A stretch of 19,615 nt of DNA from an uncultured Bacilli bacterium (GTDB taxonomy: Bacteria; Bacillota_I; Bacilli_A; RF39; UBA660), in the NCBI GenBank assembly GCA_947631345.1, contig CANRKW010000009.1, positions 1 through 19,615 of the forward strand, read 5' to 3'. The position numbers and the translations under genes are program-made. The notes under the pieces are model-generated. The model saw only the letters and a list, made by a program, of their open reading frames with translations. It searched no databases and was not told where the DNA came from. Each line of letters starts with the position of its first letter. The first letter of the stretch is position 1. Of this stretch, positions 1 to 8,589 are shown piece after piece.

Positions 1-83
1 ACTCAAAGGAGAAGTGTTATTCTCTTAATTTTCTTGTGAAAAAATAACAGAGATAGTTTATTCTCTGTTATTTAAGTTTGAGT
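1..83. repeat. Nested inverted repeats, possible structured RNA
   Basis: Three inverted repeats nest here. The outer arms are ACTCAAA (1-7) and TTTGAGT (77-83). Inside them, GAGAA (9-13) pairs with TTCTC (20-24) across a 6-base loop. A perfect 12-bp stem, AAATAACAGAGA (42-53) with TCTCTGTTATTT (62-73), has an 8-base loop. Together they could fold as a closed multibranch RNA. I see no tRNA T-loop or known riboswitch core, and no poly-T tail follows. It may be the 3' region of something to the left of the window, or simply an intergenic hairpin. A role is not shown. Confidence 0.4.
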
Positions 84-172
84 AGTAACTAGATAAGATT
101 TATATATATGATTTTAATAAAAAATAATATAGACAAAAATAGTTCTATTTGTTACAATTTGTATTGTTACGA

Positions 173-226
173 TTCCGTTATATGTGGTATAACGGAGGAA
201 GAAAGGAGTTTAGACTCTTTTTTTCG
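173..226 (+). terminator. Hairpin followed by intrinsic terminator
   Basis: Two consecutive hairpins. The first pairs CCGTTATA (175-182) with TATAACGG (188-195) around TGTGG and can be extended outward by an A-T and a G-T pair. The second pairs AAAGGAGT (202-209) with ACTCTTTT (214-221) around TTAG and runs into a T tract to about 224, the normal form of a Rho-independent terminator on the plus strand. It probably ends a transcript entering from the left. A leader with an antiterminator/terminator pair is a less likely reading, because nothing coding on the plus strand follows directly. Confidence 0.6.
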
Positions 227-242
227 TTTATGTTAAAAGATT

Positions 243-467
243 TTATATTATTTGATCCAATATAGCCTTCATCATTTCATTAACATTATTATAGCCTTTT
301 CTTTTTTTTATTCTTTTACTTCTTGTACAATTTTTTCTCCTTCTTCTAAAGCATCTAATAATTCTTTAGAAGGATTAAGTTTTAAATCTTCTATATTTGT
401 TGTTTGTTCTTTATCTTTTCTATTTACAGTACTTTTTATAAGAATCCCCTTTTTTAAAAAATATCAT
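243..467 (-). pseudogene. Degraded RelB/DinJ-type antitoxin relic
   Basis: On the minus strand one frame reads DLKLNPSKELLDALEEGEK and ends at a TAA (310-308) beside a run of eight A. Two bases out of phase, directly after that A run, the reading continues KGYNNVNEMMKAILDQII and stops at 245-243. Joined, these match the usual C-terminal half of RelB/DinJ antitoxins: a P-x-x-E-[LT]-L-x-A-L-E-E block, then a K-G/S-Y-x-x-V-x-E-M-x-K tail. A candidate ATG at 467-465 is out of frame with the first block by one base at an AAAAAAGGGG run, and little of the ribbon-helix-helix N-terminus remains. So it has one clear and one probable frameshift and is truncated. No toxin gene is visible beside it. The frames are seen directly; the family is by pattern recall. 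Confidence 0.6.
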
Positions 468-510
468 ACTCTTATATAATTATTTTAATAACAAAAAATC
501 TTTAGTAAAA

Positions 511-539
511 TTTACAATAATCATTTTAAGTGTTATACT
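511..539 (+). promoter_or_regulatory. Promoter for the first surface-protein gene
   Basis: TTTACA (511-516) and TATACT (534-539) are 17 bases apart, and a TG one base before the -10 gives an extended -10 element. It lies 27 bases before the ATG at 566 and is the only good sigma-70/sigma-A promoter in front of that gene. Confidence 0.7.
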
Positions 540-565
540 ATTAATAGAATGTGAGGAAAAAAGAA

Positions 566-1216
566 ATGAAAAGAATAGTCTTAATATTAATAATTGGTTT
601 TAGTTTTATGAGTAGTTTAAAAGCAGAATGTCCATATAGTGATGTTGTAAAATATAATGAACTTGCTAATTATATAGAAAGTAATTATAAATATAATAGA
701 GAAACTAATAAATTTGATTTAGTATTTTATAATGTAGATAATGGTTTAAATATAAATAATACTTATATTCCAACTAATAATGAAATAACTATAAGTGGAT
801 ATGATCCTGGATCTTTAATAAGTGTAGATGTATACTTAAATAATGAAAATTGTTATAATGAATTAGTAAGAAATATAAGTTTTATATTACCATATTATAA
901 TAATTTCTATAATGATGAACGTTGTAATAATAAAGAAAATTTAGAAGTATGTAAATATGAGTTTTTACCATATAATTTAGATGAAGTAACATTTTATAGA
1001 TTAATTAATGCTGGTGATAGTTCTTTTACTAATGAAAAAGAAGATGAAGAAAAAGAAGAAACTATAATAGAAGAAGAAAGTGTAAGTATATTAGATAAAT
1101 TAATGGATAATGGTTTATTACTAATAATTATAGTTTTAATAAGTAGTTTAGTTACTTTTATAATATGTAATATAATATATAATAGAATAAAAAATAACAT
1201 AAAACATGGTTTTTAG
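566..1216 (+). CDS. Small type I membrane protein with Cys-containing ectodomain
   Basis: Function unknown; 216 residues. I start at the ATG at 566, not the in-frame GTG at 551, because GAGG (553-556) is then a well-spaced ribosome binding site and the protein begins MKRI like its downstream paralog. Residues 1-20 are a signal peptide ending LKA. An extracellular part with Cys 22, 96, 120 and 129 follows, then an acidic linker (about 155-175), one TM helix (about 183-205) and a short basic cytoplasmic tail. The last three cysteines are spaced as in the next gene, so the two are probably duplicates. It is first in the surface-protein unit, with its own promoter. A surface receptor or assembly role for the downstream giant protein is only inference. 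Confidence 0.85.
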   Translation: MKRIVLILIIGFSFMSSLKAECPYSDVVKYNELANYIESNYKYNRETNKFDLVFYNVDNGLNINNTYIPTNNEITISGYDPGSLISVDVYLNNENCYNELVRNISFILPYYNNFYNDERCNNKENLEVCKYEFLPYNLDEVTFYRLINAGDSSFTNEKEDEEKEETIIEEESVSILDKLMDNGLLLIIIVLISSLVTFIICNIIYNRIKNNIKHGF

Positions 1217-1217
1217 G

Positions 1218-1247
1218 TATACAAATCGTGTTTTTGTGTGCTATAAT
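1218..1247 (+). promoter_or_regulatory. Promoter in the gap before the second surface gene
   Basis: TATACA (1218-1223) and TATAAT (1242-1247) are 18 bases apart, with TG at 1239-1240 forming an extended -10. It begins two bases after the previous stop codon and gives the second paralog and the giant gene a start of their own, besides any read-through from 511. Confidence 0.6.
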
Positions 1248-1275
1248 GTATTAAGAAAATAGTGAGAGGTGTTAT

Positions 1276-1941
1276 ATGAAAAGAATAAGTAAAGTATTAT
1301 TGTTTACTATATTATTAAGTATAAATGTGATGATAGTTAGGGCAGATGAGTGTGAATATAGTGGATTATATTTGGACAAATCTATTATAGTTAGTGAAGA
1401 TGGAACATATGCTGATGTATATTTATATGTTAATGGAATTAGAAAAAATATGTATGTAATAGTAGAGGATACATTAACTAATGAAACAAAAAGATATGAT
1501 ATAAATAATTTAATAGAAAATTCAGTAGTTGAAGTTTATGAAAAAGTCACGCAGCCATTTACATTTAAAGCTAGTGTATATAGTGATGAATGTGGTGAAG
1601 AACCCATAGAAGTGTTTGAATTTGAACATAAGAGCACGATAAATAGGTTTGCATATAGAGACTTGTGCTTAAAGCAACCAGAATTTGATATGTGTGATAT
1701 TTACTATGATACAGGCAATATGAGCGATGAAGAGTTTGAAAATGAATATAATAAGTGGTACAAAGAAAGCGTAAGAAAAGCAAGAATAGTATCGATAAAA
1801 TCATTTTTAATAGAAAACGTTTTAATAATATTATTACCTATAATATTAATTATGCTATTCTTTATTATAAGACTTATTGTTTTAAAAGTAAAAACAAGTA
1901 AAGATGGGAGGTTAGGCATTAATAATGAAAAAAGCAAATAG
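1276..1941 (+). CDS. Paralogous small type I membrane protein
   Basis: Function unknown; 221 residues. The ATG follows GAGAGG (1264-1269). It has a signal peptide (1-23, ending VRA), an ectodomain with Cys 26, 106, 131 and 140, a TM helix (about 180-203) and a basic cytoplasmic tail. The signal peptide leads into ECEYS, against ECPYS in the upstream gene. The final Cys pair is 9 residues apart in both, and the pair before it 24 against 25 apart, so the two look like diverged tandem duplicates. Its last 17 bases overlap the start of the 1463-residue gene, whose ribosome binding site lies inside this gene, so translation of the two is probably coupled. This suggests a functional pair, for example membrane anchor and secreted partner. 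Confidence 0.85.
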   Translation: MKRISKVLLFTILLSINVMIVRADECEYSGLYLDKSIIVSEDGTYADVYLYVNGIRKNMYVIVEDTLTNETKRYDINNLIENSVVEVYEKVTQPFTFKASVYSDECGEEPIEVFEFEHKSTINRFAYRDLCLKQPEFDMCDIYYDTGNMSDEEFENEYNKWYKESVRKARIVSIKSFLIENVLIILLPIILIMLFFIIRLIVLKVKTSKDGRLGINNEKSK

Positions 1942-4900
1942 GATAATGTCGGTTGTGTTATTATTTGTATGTATTATTACATATGTACCTAGTTTGAGTG
2001 CTGAAGAGTGTGAAAATTGTGATAAATATAAAGAAGGAAATACAACCGTGTATGAAGATAGTCAGGGTGAGTATTTTATACCAGATAATGAAACTTCAGG
2101 AAATACAAAGAGTCCTGGATCTAAAGACTATGGTGTTGTGGCACGTGCTTTTGGCCTTAAGATGAGCTTGGTAAAAGCATATGATGATGGAAAAGCAATT
2201 GACGAGCCCATAATACACAGCAGTATATATTTTGTTAAAAATTTAGTTGATAATAATTCAATGTCTGGTAAACGTTTTTATGGATATGCTGGCGATGGTT
2301 CTAATTATGGCATATATGCTGCATATCGTAATTGGGATAATAGTCCTTATGATAGAAAAAAATATGCTCGTATTGGCTCAATTTGTGGTTTTACAGTAGG
2401 CAAAAAAACAGATTATAATTGCATACAGACTTATTCCGGGGCAAGTTTTAGGACTGCAGATGTCGGTGGTTTTGGCTATAGTGGCGAAATAACTCCTGAT
2501 TATTTAATTGCCTATGATACAGATAAGTATGATGAAGTTGGAAAACAAGAAGTATGGCCAATGGCTGCAAATTTAAATGATCCATTAAATTTCAATAATC
2601 TTTTTGTTGCTGCTGATGGATATTTTATTGATAATGGTAAAGTTAGCGAATGGCTTAGAACAGAAACCAACGGCAGTGCTACATGGGAGAATTTATATTG
2701 GGTTTTATGGAAACTAGATGCTTGTTCAATTTTGGGATGTACTCAAAGTTGGAACTGGCAGGGATTAAAAGATAGGATACAGGAAATTGCCGTAGAAGGA
2801 AATAAACCTTTACGTAATTATATTTTAGTTGTTGAACCAATATTTGATACTTCATTTAATCGCTCTGGAGATTGGAAATATTATTATTATAGTACAATGA
2901 AAGGTTTAGCCGCTTATATGGTGAATTTAATTGATAGTGAACAATCTCAAATTAGATTCAATTATAATCCTGGAAAAGCTAATACACTTAAGGAATATAG
3001 AGATGGTCTCTTTGCAATAGGTCAATATAAAAATAATTTTATTCATCTAATGTATATTACACGTAATCACGGTTTTTACAAAGGCATTGATTCTAATCCG
3101 ATAGCGAATGATGGAAATTTAGGTTTATCGCGAGATGAATGGGCAATAATTGCTGACCCATCTACTGGTTATGGATACAATATTTGGGAATTTGATTCAA
3201 TTTTTGGATATATGGGATGTCAAATTGTTAATAACAATTACTATTGTGATGAAAATGAAGATGGAAAAGTAGATGAAAATGACCATTGCGATTTAGAAAA
3301 ATGGAAAGAGCAATGTACACATTATAAATGTGAAAAAGTGGACATAAATAATGATGAAATATACGATTACAAAGACACATATTATTGTACACATGAAGTA
3401 TTAGTAGAAGGTACAAGCATAACAACATATGAAAAATGTGAAGGTGGTAAAGAACAATGGGAAGAAGAATGTCTTGAACCTACAGATGTTTGTACAACAA
3501 AGGATAATAACAGTGATGGAACTCCTGATCAATACTTCTGTTTAGATGATGAAGATGGTGATGGAAAAACAGATGCGTGTACAGAACAAGAATTTTATAA
3601 TGTTTGTAGTTGTCATGTAGATAATTCAAAAAATCCGGCAGAATATTATTGTCCTGATGATTCTTATAAATCTGATGATGACTCACTTCCGGATGTCTGT
3701 CAAAAAAGTCAATATGATGTTGTTTGTGGATGTCATAAAGATGATACAGACCCAGACAATGTAAAATATTATTGTCCCGATGATTCCTATAATTCTGATG
3801 ATGACACACTTCCGGATGAATGTAATCCGATGCAGTATGCACAAAAATGTTTAAATGAGGACCCTAAAGCTTGTACTCCTTCAAAAACTGGTGGTTATTA
3901 TTGTCCGGATAAAGATGGAAATCCTTATGAATGTCCAGAAGATGAATATAATCGTGTTTGTGGATGTCATATAGATGATTCAGACCCAGACAATGTACAA
4001 CATTATTGTCCTGATGATCCTGATGATGATGACACACTTCCAGAAGAATGTGATGAACCTGAATATTTTGAAAAATGTTTACCACAAAAAGATAGAATAT
4101 GTAAGGCTGTAACAGATGAAAGTGGTAATGAAACTTTCTATGGTGCAGATGGAAAAATCATAACAGCATCGAATCCACTTGCAATATTTATAAGTGACTG
4201 CTGTGGCACTTTGCCTCAAGAAGAGTTTGAAAAATACTGTCCTGAACCTCCTAAAACTTGTACCCCAGAAGTTGAAACTACTAATGTAAGTGCAACATGC
4301 TCTAATAAAGATGATGACGGAACAATTGAAGATGCTCCAATGTGTTCTATACTAGCATCAAATGATAAAAATGATTATAAATTAAATAATGCAGCAAGTA
4401 ATGAATATTGTGATGTATATTGTAGAGAAAGTTATAATTTCAACTTTATGGAACACGCAGAGACTTATGCAGGACAAGGTTTTAAACATGAGCTTACATC
4501 TTCACATGGTTTAGGTAATCATTATAGTGCATTAATTAATGTTACAGTAGAATGTACAAGTGAGATAAAATATGATGAATGGGAAAATGCAATTATAAAA
4601 GCTAATATAGATGTAGTAAATGCTTGGAATGACTGGAAAAGATGGGAAGCATTAGCAGCGTCAACGCCAGTTATAGAAGGTAGCTGGGATCAAAGAGATT
4701 GTGATAATACTTGGTACGGAACCGACTATTGGAAATACACTTGGAGTGCTAGTGGTTATCCTCAATGTAGTGTAGATGAATATGGTGTAACGTCTTGTAC
4801 AAATAATTCATACGATTCTCAATATACAGGTGGGAACAACCCTGCTTATTGTTATCATAGTTGGGAAGGTACTAATTGCCGTGGCTATTCAAAGACTTCA

Positions 4901-6316
4901 AGCATAAATCCATCAAACGGAGAATACAACTGCTATACTGAAGGCAAAAAGATGAGTGATAGTTGTCCTTCTGATGGTGATCTTGTATGTAGTGAAGATC
5001 CCGTTGATAAAACAAAAGTAACATGCAGGTGTCTGTCAGAAAATAAAAAAGCTAATTGCACTGATCATTGTAGTGGAGGCAAGCCAGCGGTTAGTAGTTA
5101 TGCGAGTGGAATGGCTTCACAAATGAAAACAAACTACAATAATGAAGTTATAGCAAGAGATAAATTATTAAAGCAAATAAAAGACTGTGAATTCTTTGAT
5201 GGTTCACAAATGTATAATCAAATAACTAATGCTAGAATTGACGCTGCAACTGATAGTGTAGCTATTACAGGTTTAGATTATGCTGCAAAAGATGAAAAAG
5301 CTTATGTAAAAAATCTAACGAAGAGTGTATCTAATCCATATGATATAAGTAGAACATATGCAAGTTCTAACGACTGGGCAGTTTATTGTGGAGATGAATG
5401 TGCATCAGAAATATCCGATACTAATGATGCTAGTAGTAAATTAGTTGCAAATATAATATGTAATGATTCTGGTTGTAGTAATAATCCTGAAACAGTTTAT
5501 TCTGCCAATATAGCAACTATAAAAGTAAGCAAAGAAGTTGGATTTAGACAAGAAACTAAATTCTATACTCAAATGTTTTCTGGAGATGTAACTTCAGTAC
5601 CTCCTAGCGAAGGTGGATATTTGGAAATGCCTGATTATTCATGGCCTACTAGTCTAAATTTGGAAAGTAGAACCAATTATCCTGGTAATCATAATAATCT
5701 AGATTACCCTATCAGGTTTGATTATACTGTTGGTTCTACTAAAAGAATTAGTAACAAAGTAAAAGATGGTACTTATAGTTGTGCGGTTAGTATTATAAAT
5801 CTATTTACTCAGTTTACATGTACTACACCTAATCATCCTGTAATTTGTTTTCAATGTGGTGAGAATGGTGTGCCATGTCCTGATCCTGATGATCCAAATT
5901 ATAAAGGCATAGGTTTAACATTCAGAACAATAGATTTAGCGAACGTATTCCCATCAGTTGACTTAAGTGACATAGATAAAATAACTTCTGATGATCCCTA
6001 TGATCCTTCTGTCCCTATGGGTTGGAACTGGAGAAACACAAATGCAATAGATGTAATAAATGCAATACAAAATAATAGTAATATATTAACTTCAAATACA
6101 AAACCAAGATACAGAATTACATTAACTCCAGAAACTATGAAAGATATAAGAAGTTATAATAGTGGAACAGATTATTTAGATATGTCACTTGATTGTCAAA
6201 ATACTTTAAGATGTACAAGTAATTTTATAAAAGGCGGTTATATTAATATTAAAGATAGGCCTAAAATAGAAGTAAATTCATATGATAAAGAAGAACTACA
6301 TTATTATCATGAATAA
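1925..6316 (+). CDS. Giant secreted Cys- and Asp-rich repeat protein
   Basis: I do not recognise a named family. 1463 residues with a signal peptide (1-26, ending LSA). Residues about 30-430 form an aromatic-rich, probably globular N-terminal region. Residues about 430-780 are a Cys/Asp-rich stretch with acidic loops such as DENEDGKVDEND (442-453) and DEDGDGKTD (542-550), resembling EF-hand/dockerin or thrombospondin type 3 calcium loops, plus three copies of a 31-33-residue Cys unit. Residues about 790-1463 hold many further cysteines and aromatic residues. No LPxTG motif and no C-terminal TM helix are seen, so the protein should be exported without its own anchor; calcium binding and dense disulfides are inferred. 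It overlaps the upstream paralog gene by 17 bases and is followed 13 bases later by a pseudopilin-like gene. A surface, adhesive or pilus-associated part of the neighbouring secretion system is plausible, not shown. Confidence 0.85.
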   Translation: MKKANRIMSVVLLFVCIITYVPSLSAEECENCDKYKEGNTTVYEDSQGEYFIPDNETSGNTKSPGSKDYGVVARAFGLKMSLVKAYDDGKAIDEPIIHSSIYFVKNLVDNNSMSGKRFYGYAGDGSNYGIYAAYRNWDNSPYDRKKYARIGSICGFTVGKKTDYNCIQTYSGASFRTADVGGFGYSGEITPDYLIAYDTDKYDEVGKQEVWPMAANLNDPLNFNNLFVAADGYFIDNGKVSEWLRTETNGSATWENLYWVLWKLDACSILGCTQSWNWQGLKDRIQEIAVEGNKPLRNYILVVEPIFDTSFNRSGDWKYYYYSTMKGLAAYMVNLIDSEQSQIRFNYNPGKANTLKEYRDGLFAIGQYKNNFIHLMYITRNHGFYKGIDSNPIANDGNLGLSRDEWAIIADPSTGYGYNIWEFDSIFGYMGCQIVNNNYYCDENEDGKVDENDHCDLEKWKEQCTHYKCEKVDINNDEIYDYKDTYYCTHEVLVEGTSITTYEKCEGGKEQWEEECLEPTDVCTTKDNNSDGTPDQYFCLDDEDGDGKTDACTEQEFYNVCSCHVDNSKNPAEYYCPDDSYKSDDDSLPDVCQKSQYDVVCGCHKDDTDPDNVKYYCPDDSYNSDDDTLPDECNPMQYAQKCLNEDPKACTPSKTGGYYCPDKDGNPYECPEDEYNRVCGCHIDDSDPDNVQHYCPDDPDDDDTLPEECDEPEYFEKCLPQKDRICKAVTDESGNETFYGADGKIITASNPLAIFISDCCGTLPQEEFEKYCPEPPKTCTPEVETTNVSATCSNKDDDGTIEDAPMCSILASNDKNDYKLNNAASNEYCDVYCRESYNFNFMEHAETYAGQGFKHELTSSHGLGNHYSALINVTVECTSEIKYDEWENAIIKANIDVVNAWNDWKRWEALAASTPVIEGSWDQRDCDNTWYGTDYWKYTWSASGYPQCSVDEYGVTSCTNNSYDSQYTGGNNPAYCYHSWEGTNCRGYSKTSSINPSNGEYNCYTEGKKMSDSCPSDGDLVCSEDPVDKTKVTCRCLSENKKANCTDHCSGGKPAVSSYASGMASQMKTNYNNEVIARDKLLKQIKDCEFFDGSQMYNQITNARIDAATDSVAITGLDYAAKDEKAYVKNLTKSVSNPYDISRTYASSNDWAVYCGDECASEISDTNDASSKLVANIICNDSGCSNNPETVYSANIATIKVSKEVGFRQETKFYTQMFSGDVTSVPPSEGGYLEMPDYSWPTSLNLESRTNYPGNHNNLDYPIRFDYTVGSTKRISNKVKDGTYSCAVSIINLFTQFTCTTPNHPVICFQCGENGVPCPDPDDPNYKGIGLTFRTIDLANVFPSVDLSDIDKITSDDPYDPSVPMGWNWRNTNAIDVINAIQNNSNILTSNTKPRYRITLTPETMKDIRSYNSGTDYLDMSLDCQNTLRCTSNFIKGGYINIKDRPKIEVNSYDKEELHYYHE
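3605..4051 (+). repeat. Three in-frame copies of a Cys/Asp repeat unit
   Basis: Copies at 3605-3700, 3725-3823 and 3959-4051 encode C-G/S-C-H, then an acidic stretch, YYCPDD or HYCPDD, an Asp run, and LP-(D/E)-x-C. The second and third are also close at DNA level, sharing GACCCAGACAATGTA and GATGATGACACACTTCC. A different Cys segment (about 3824-3958) separates them. The third has lost a short piece of the acidic loop. This looks like internal duplication that could vary in copy number between strains. Confidence 0.85.
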
Positions 6317-6329
6317 GGAGGTATAACAT

Positions 6330-6749
6330 ATGAAAGAATCGTTTTGGATGTATTTATTGTTTATATTAGGTATAGCAATAATAGCAGTTATGATTTTAGT
6401 TCAAGATTTAACTGGAACTAGTGAAGAAAACTATTATTTAACTAAAGAAATAATGGAAGCAGCTATGATAGATTCAGTTGATTTAGGACTATATAGAAGT
6501 ACTGGTGAAATAAGAATAATAGAAGATAAATTTGTTGAAAATTTCACAAGAAGATTTGCAGAAAACGTAAAAGCTTCTAAAACTTATACATTAGATTTCT
6601 ATGATATATATGAATATCCTCCTAAAGCAACAGTAGTAGTAAGATCAAAAACTACTGAAGTTGGAGTAACAGCTGACTCATCAACTGATTTTGATATTCG
6701 TACTGCATTAAGTGGTATACTTGAAACAAAATACAATAGATTACCATAA
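6330..6749 (+). CDS. Small single-TM pseudopilin-like protein (MKES start)
   Basis: 139 residues. A very strong AAGGAGGT site lies just before the ATG. Residues 1-7 (MKESFWM) precede one TM helix (about 8-25), then an amphipathic stalk (about 30-60) and a mixed C-terminal domain ending in beta-rich sequence. There are no cysteines. The layout (a short charged start, N-terminal TM, small extracellular domain) is that of TadE-type or minor pseudopilins, and the start resembles the MKEA starts of the genes at 8305 and 8590. I recall related proteins being labelled DUF5411 but could not check this. It is last in the surface-protein unit, with the terminator stem beginning inside its stop codon. 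The pilin-like role is inference. Confidence 0.8.
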   Translation: MKESFWMYLLFILGIAIIAVMILVQDLTGTSEENYYLTKEIMEAAMIDSVDLGLYRSTGEIRIIEDKFVENFTRRFAENVKASKTYTLDFYDIYEYPPKATVVVRSKTTEVGVTADSSTDFDIRTALSGILETKYNRLP

Positions 6750-6779
6750 GAACTGATATAATTCAGTTCTTTTGGTTTT
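6748..6779 (+). terminator. Intrinsic terminator of the surface-protein unit
   Basis: AAGAACTGA (6748-6756) pairs with TCAGTTCTT (6763-6771) around a TATAAT loop and is followed by TTGGTTTT. The stem begins inside the stop codon of the preceding gene. It separates this unit from the YhcG island. Confidence 0.75.
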
Positions 6780-6833
6780 AAAAAAAGAAGTTATTATTTT
6801 AAAAAAAGTTGATTTTTATTTAAATATGTAAAA

Positions 6834-6883
6834 TTAGACTAAATGACACACTGGGTTGGTAGTAAATGAGTCATTTAGTCTAA
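6834..6883. repeat. 50-bp element with perfect 14-bp inverted ends
   Basis: TTAGACTAAATGAC (6834-6847) and GTCATTTAGTCTAA (6870-6883) are perfect reverse complements around a 22-base centre that is more G-rich than its surroundings (contains CTGGGTTGGT). There is no poly-T tail in position for a simple terminator and no protein gene covers it. It may be a small non-autonomous mobile element (REP/MITE-like), an RNA hairpin, or a binding site for the adjacent YhcG system. The 6774-7054 gap otherwise holds only the palindrome at 6935, AT-rich DNA and possible weak promoter elements. Confidence 0.7.
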
Positions 6884-6934
6884 AATTATATAAAAATGGT
6901 AATAATAAATCGTATATTATAAAACATTTAAAAG

Positions 6935-6959
6935 ATTTTGCACACACTGTGTGCAAAAT
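6935..6959. repeat. 25-bp perfect palindrome upstream of yhcG-like gene
   Basis: Arms ATTTTGCACACA (6935-6946) and TGTGTGCAAAAT (6948-6959) flank a single central C. AAACATTT at 6922-6929 can alternatively pair with AAATGTTT at 6956-6963. Nearly all the gap's GC is concentrated here. The layout matches a palindrome inside the downstream gene (7367-7391). It could be a dimer-binding operator for that gene's control or the recognition site of its product. Confidence 0.8.
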
Positions 6960-7054
6960 GTTTATATAAAAAAATTGCATTTAATTTTAAGGTATTATAG
7001 TGTAGGAATTTATTAATATTTATAATATAATTAAATAAAAAGGGAGTGAAAGAA

Positions 7055-8185
<1,131 letters not shown>

Positions 8186-8236
8186 GAAATTGTAAAGTCA
8201 AATTATAAATAAAATGTAAAAAATACATAAGATGTC

Positions 8237-8265
8237 TTGATAAAAAAATATGTTTAAAGTATAAT
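8237..8265 (+). promoter_or_regulatory. Promoter of the pseudopilin/CpaE-like unit
   Basis: TTGATA (8237-8242) and TATAAT (8260-8265) are 17 bases apart, a near-consensus sigma-A promoter. AAGGAGG (8287-8293) then precedes the ATG at 8305. Spacing shows the three genes at 8305-10065 (gaps of 18 and 15 bases) form one transcript. Confidence 0.75.
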
Positions 8266-8304
8266 AATAAGTGTAATAATAAAAATAAGGAGGAATGATA
8301 ATAT

Positions 8305-8571
8305 ATGAAAGAAGCTACAGGTGAGTTAAATATGACAGTTATTACAGTTATAGCAATTGCAGCAGTTGCGGCTTTATTCTATGCGTTTGTTTGGCCTATG
8401 ATTCAAAGGACAATAGTACAAAGAACTTGTGATACATATGGACCAGGGTATACTGCAGAAAGGATAACTGATGCAAATAAATGTAAGACTGCAAGTGATA
8501 AAACAAGTTGTTGGCAATGTACATGCGGGGATGGATGTACTGGTGAAAATATAGTGATAACTGATAAATAA
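8305..8571 (+). CDS. Small Cys-rich pilin-like protein (MKEA start)
   Basis: 88 residues. MKEATGELNM is followed by an Ala/Ile/Val-rich TM helix (about 11-30), then a short extracellular tail with six cysteines (42, 60, 69, 72, 74, 78), four of them clustered as C-x2-C-x-C-x3-C. Size and layout suit a major Flp-like pilin or small pseudopilin. The Gly at residue 6 could be a prepilin-type cleavage point, but the canonical G/FTLIE motif is absent and no prepilin peptidase is in the window. It comes first after a near-consensus promoter, as expected for an abundant subunit. The cysteines could give disulfide-stabilised subunits or bind metal. Family assignment is by architecture, not by a recognised signature. 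Confidence 0.8.
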   Translation: MKEATGELNMTVITVIAIAAVAALFYAFVWPMIQRTIVQRTCDTYGPGYTAERITDANKCKTASDKTSCWQCTCGDGCTGENIVITDK

Positions 8572-8589
8572 TTAGGAGACAAATGAAAT

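Noticed and set aside
1..83. tRNA gene suggested by 7-bp closing arms
   Set aside because: No T-loop GTTCRA, no D-loop GG, no proper anticodon stem, and the long inner 12-bp stem does not fit a tRNA.
252..479. Plus-strand 75-codon ORF in the left intergenic region
   Set aside because: It has no ribosome binding site and is the reverse strand of the antitoxin relic, whose frames read far more like protein.
3605..4051. CRISPR-like array
   Set aside because: The repeats are in frame within a coding sequence, about 95 bases long, diverged, and irregularly spaced.
3228..4085. Three minus-strand ORFs rich in His/Leu opposite the Cys/Asp repeats
   Set aside because: They mirror the GAT/TGT-rich codons of the giant gene, lack ribosome binding sites and resemble no protein family.
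1925..6316. LPxTG sortase-anchored protein
   Set aside because: The sequence LPDEC/LPEEC occurs inside repeats, but there is no C-terminal sorting motif, TM helix or basic tail.
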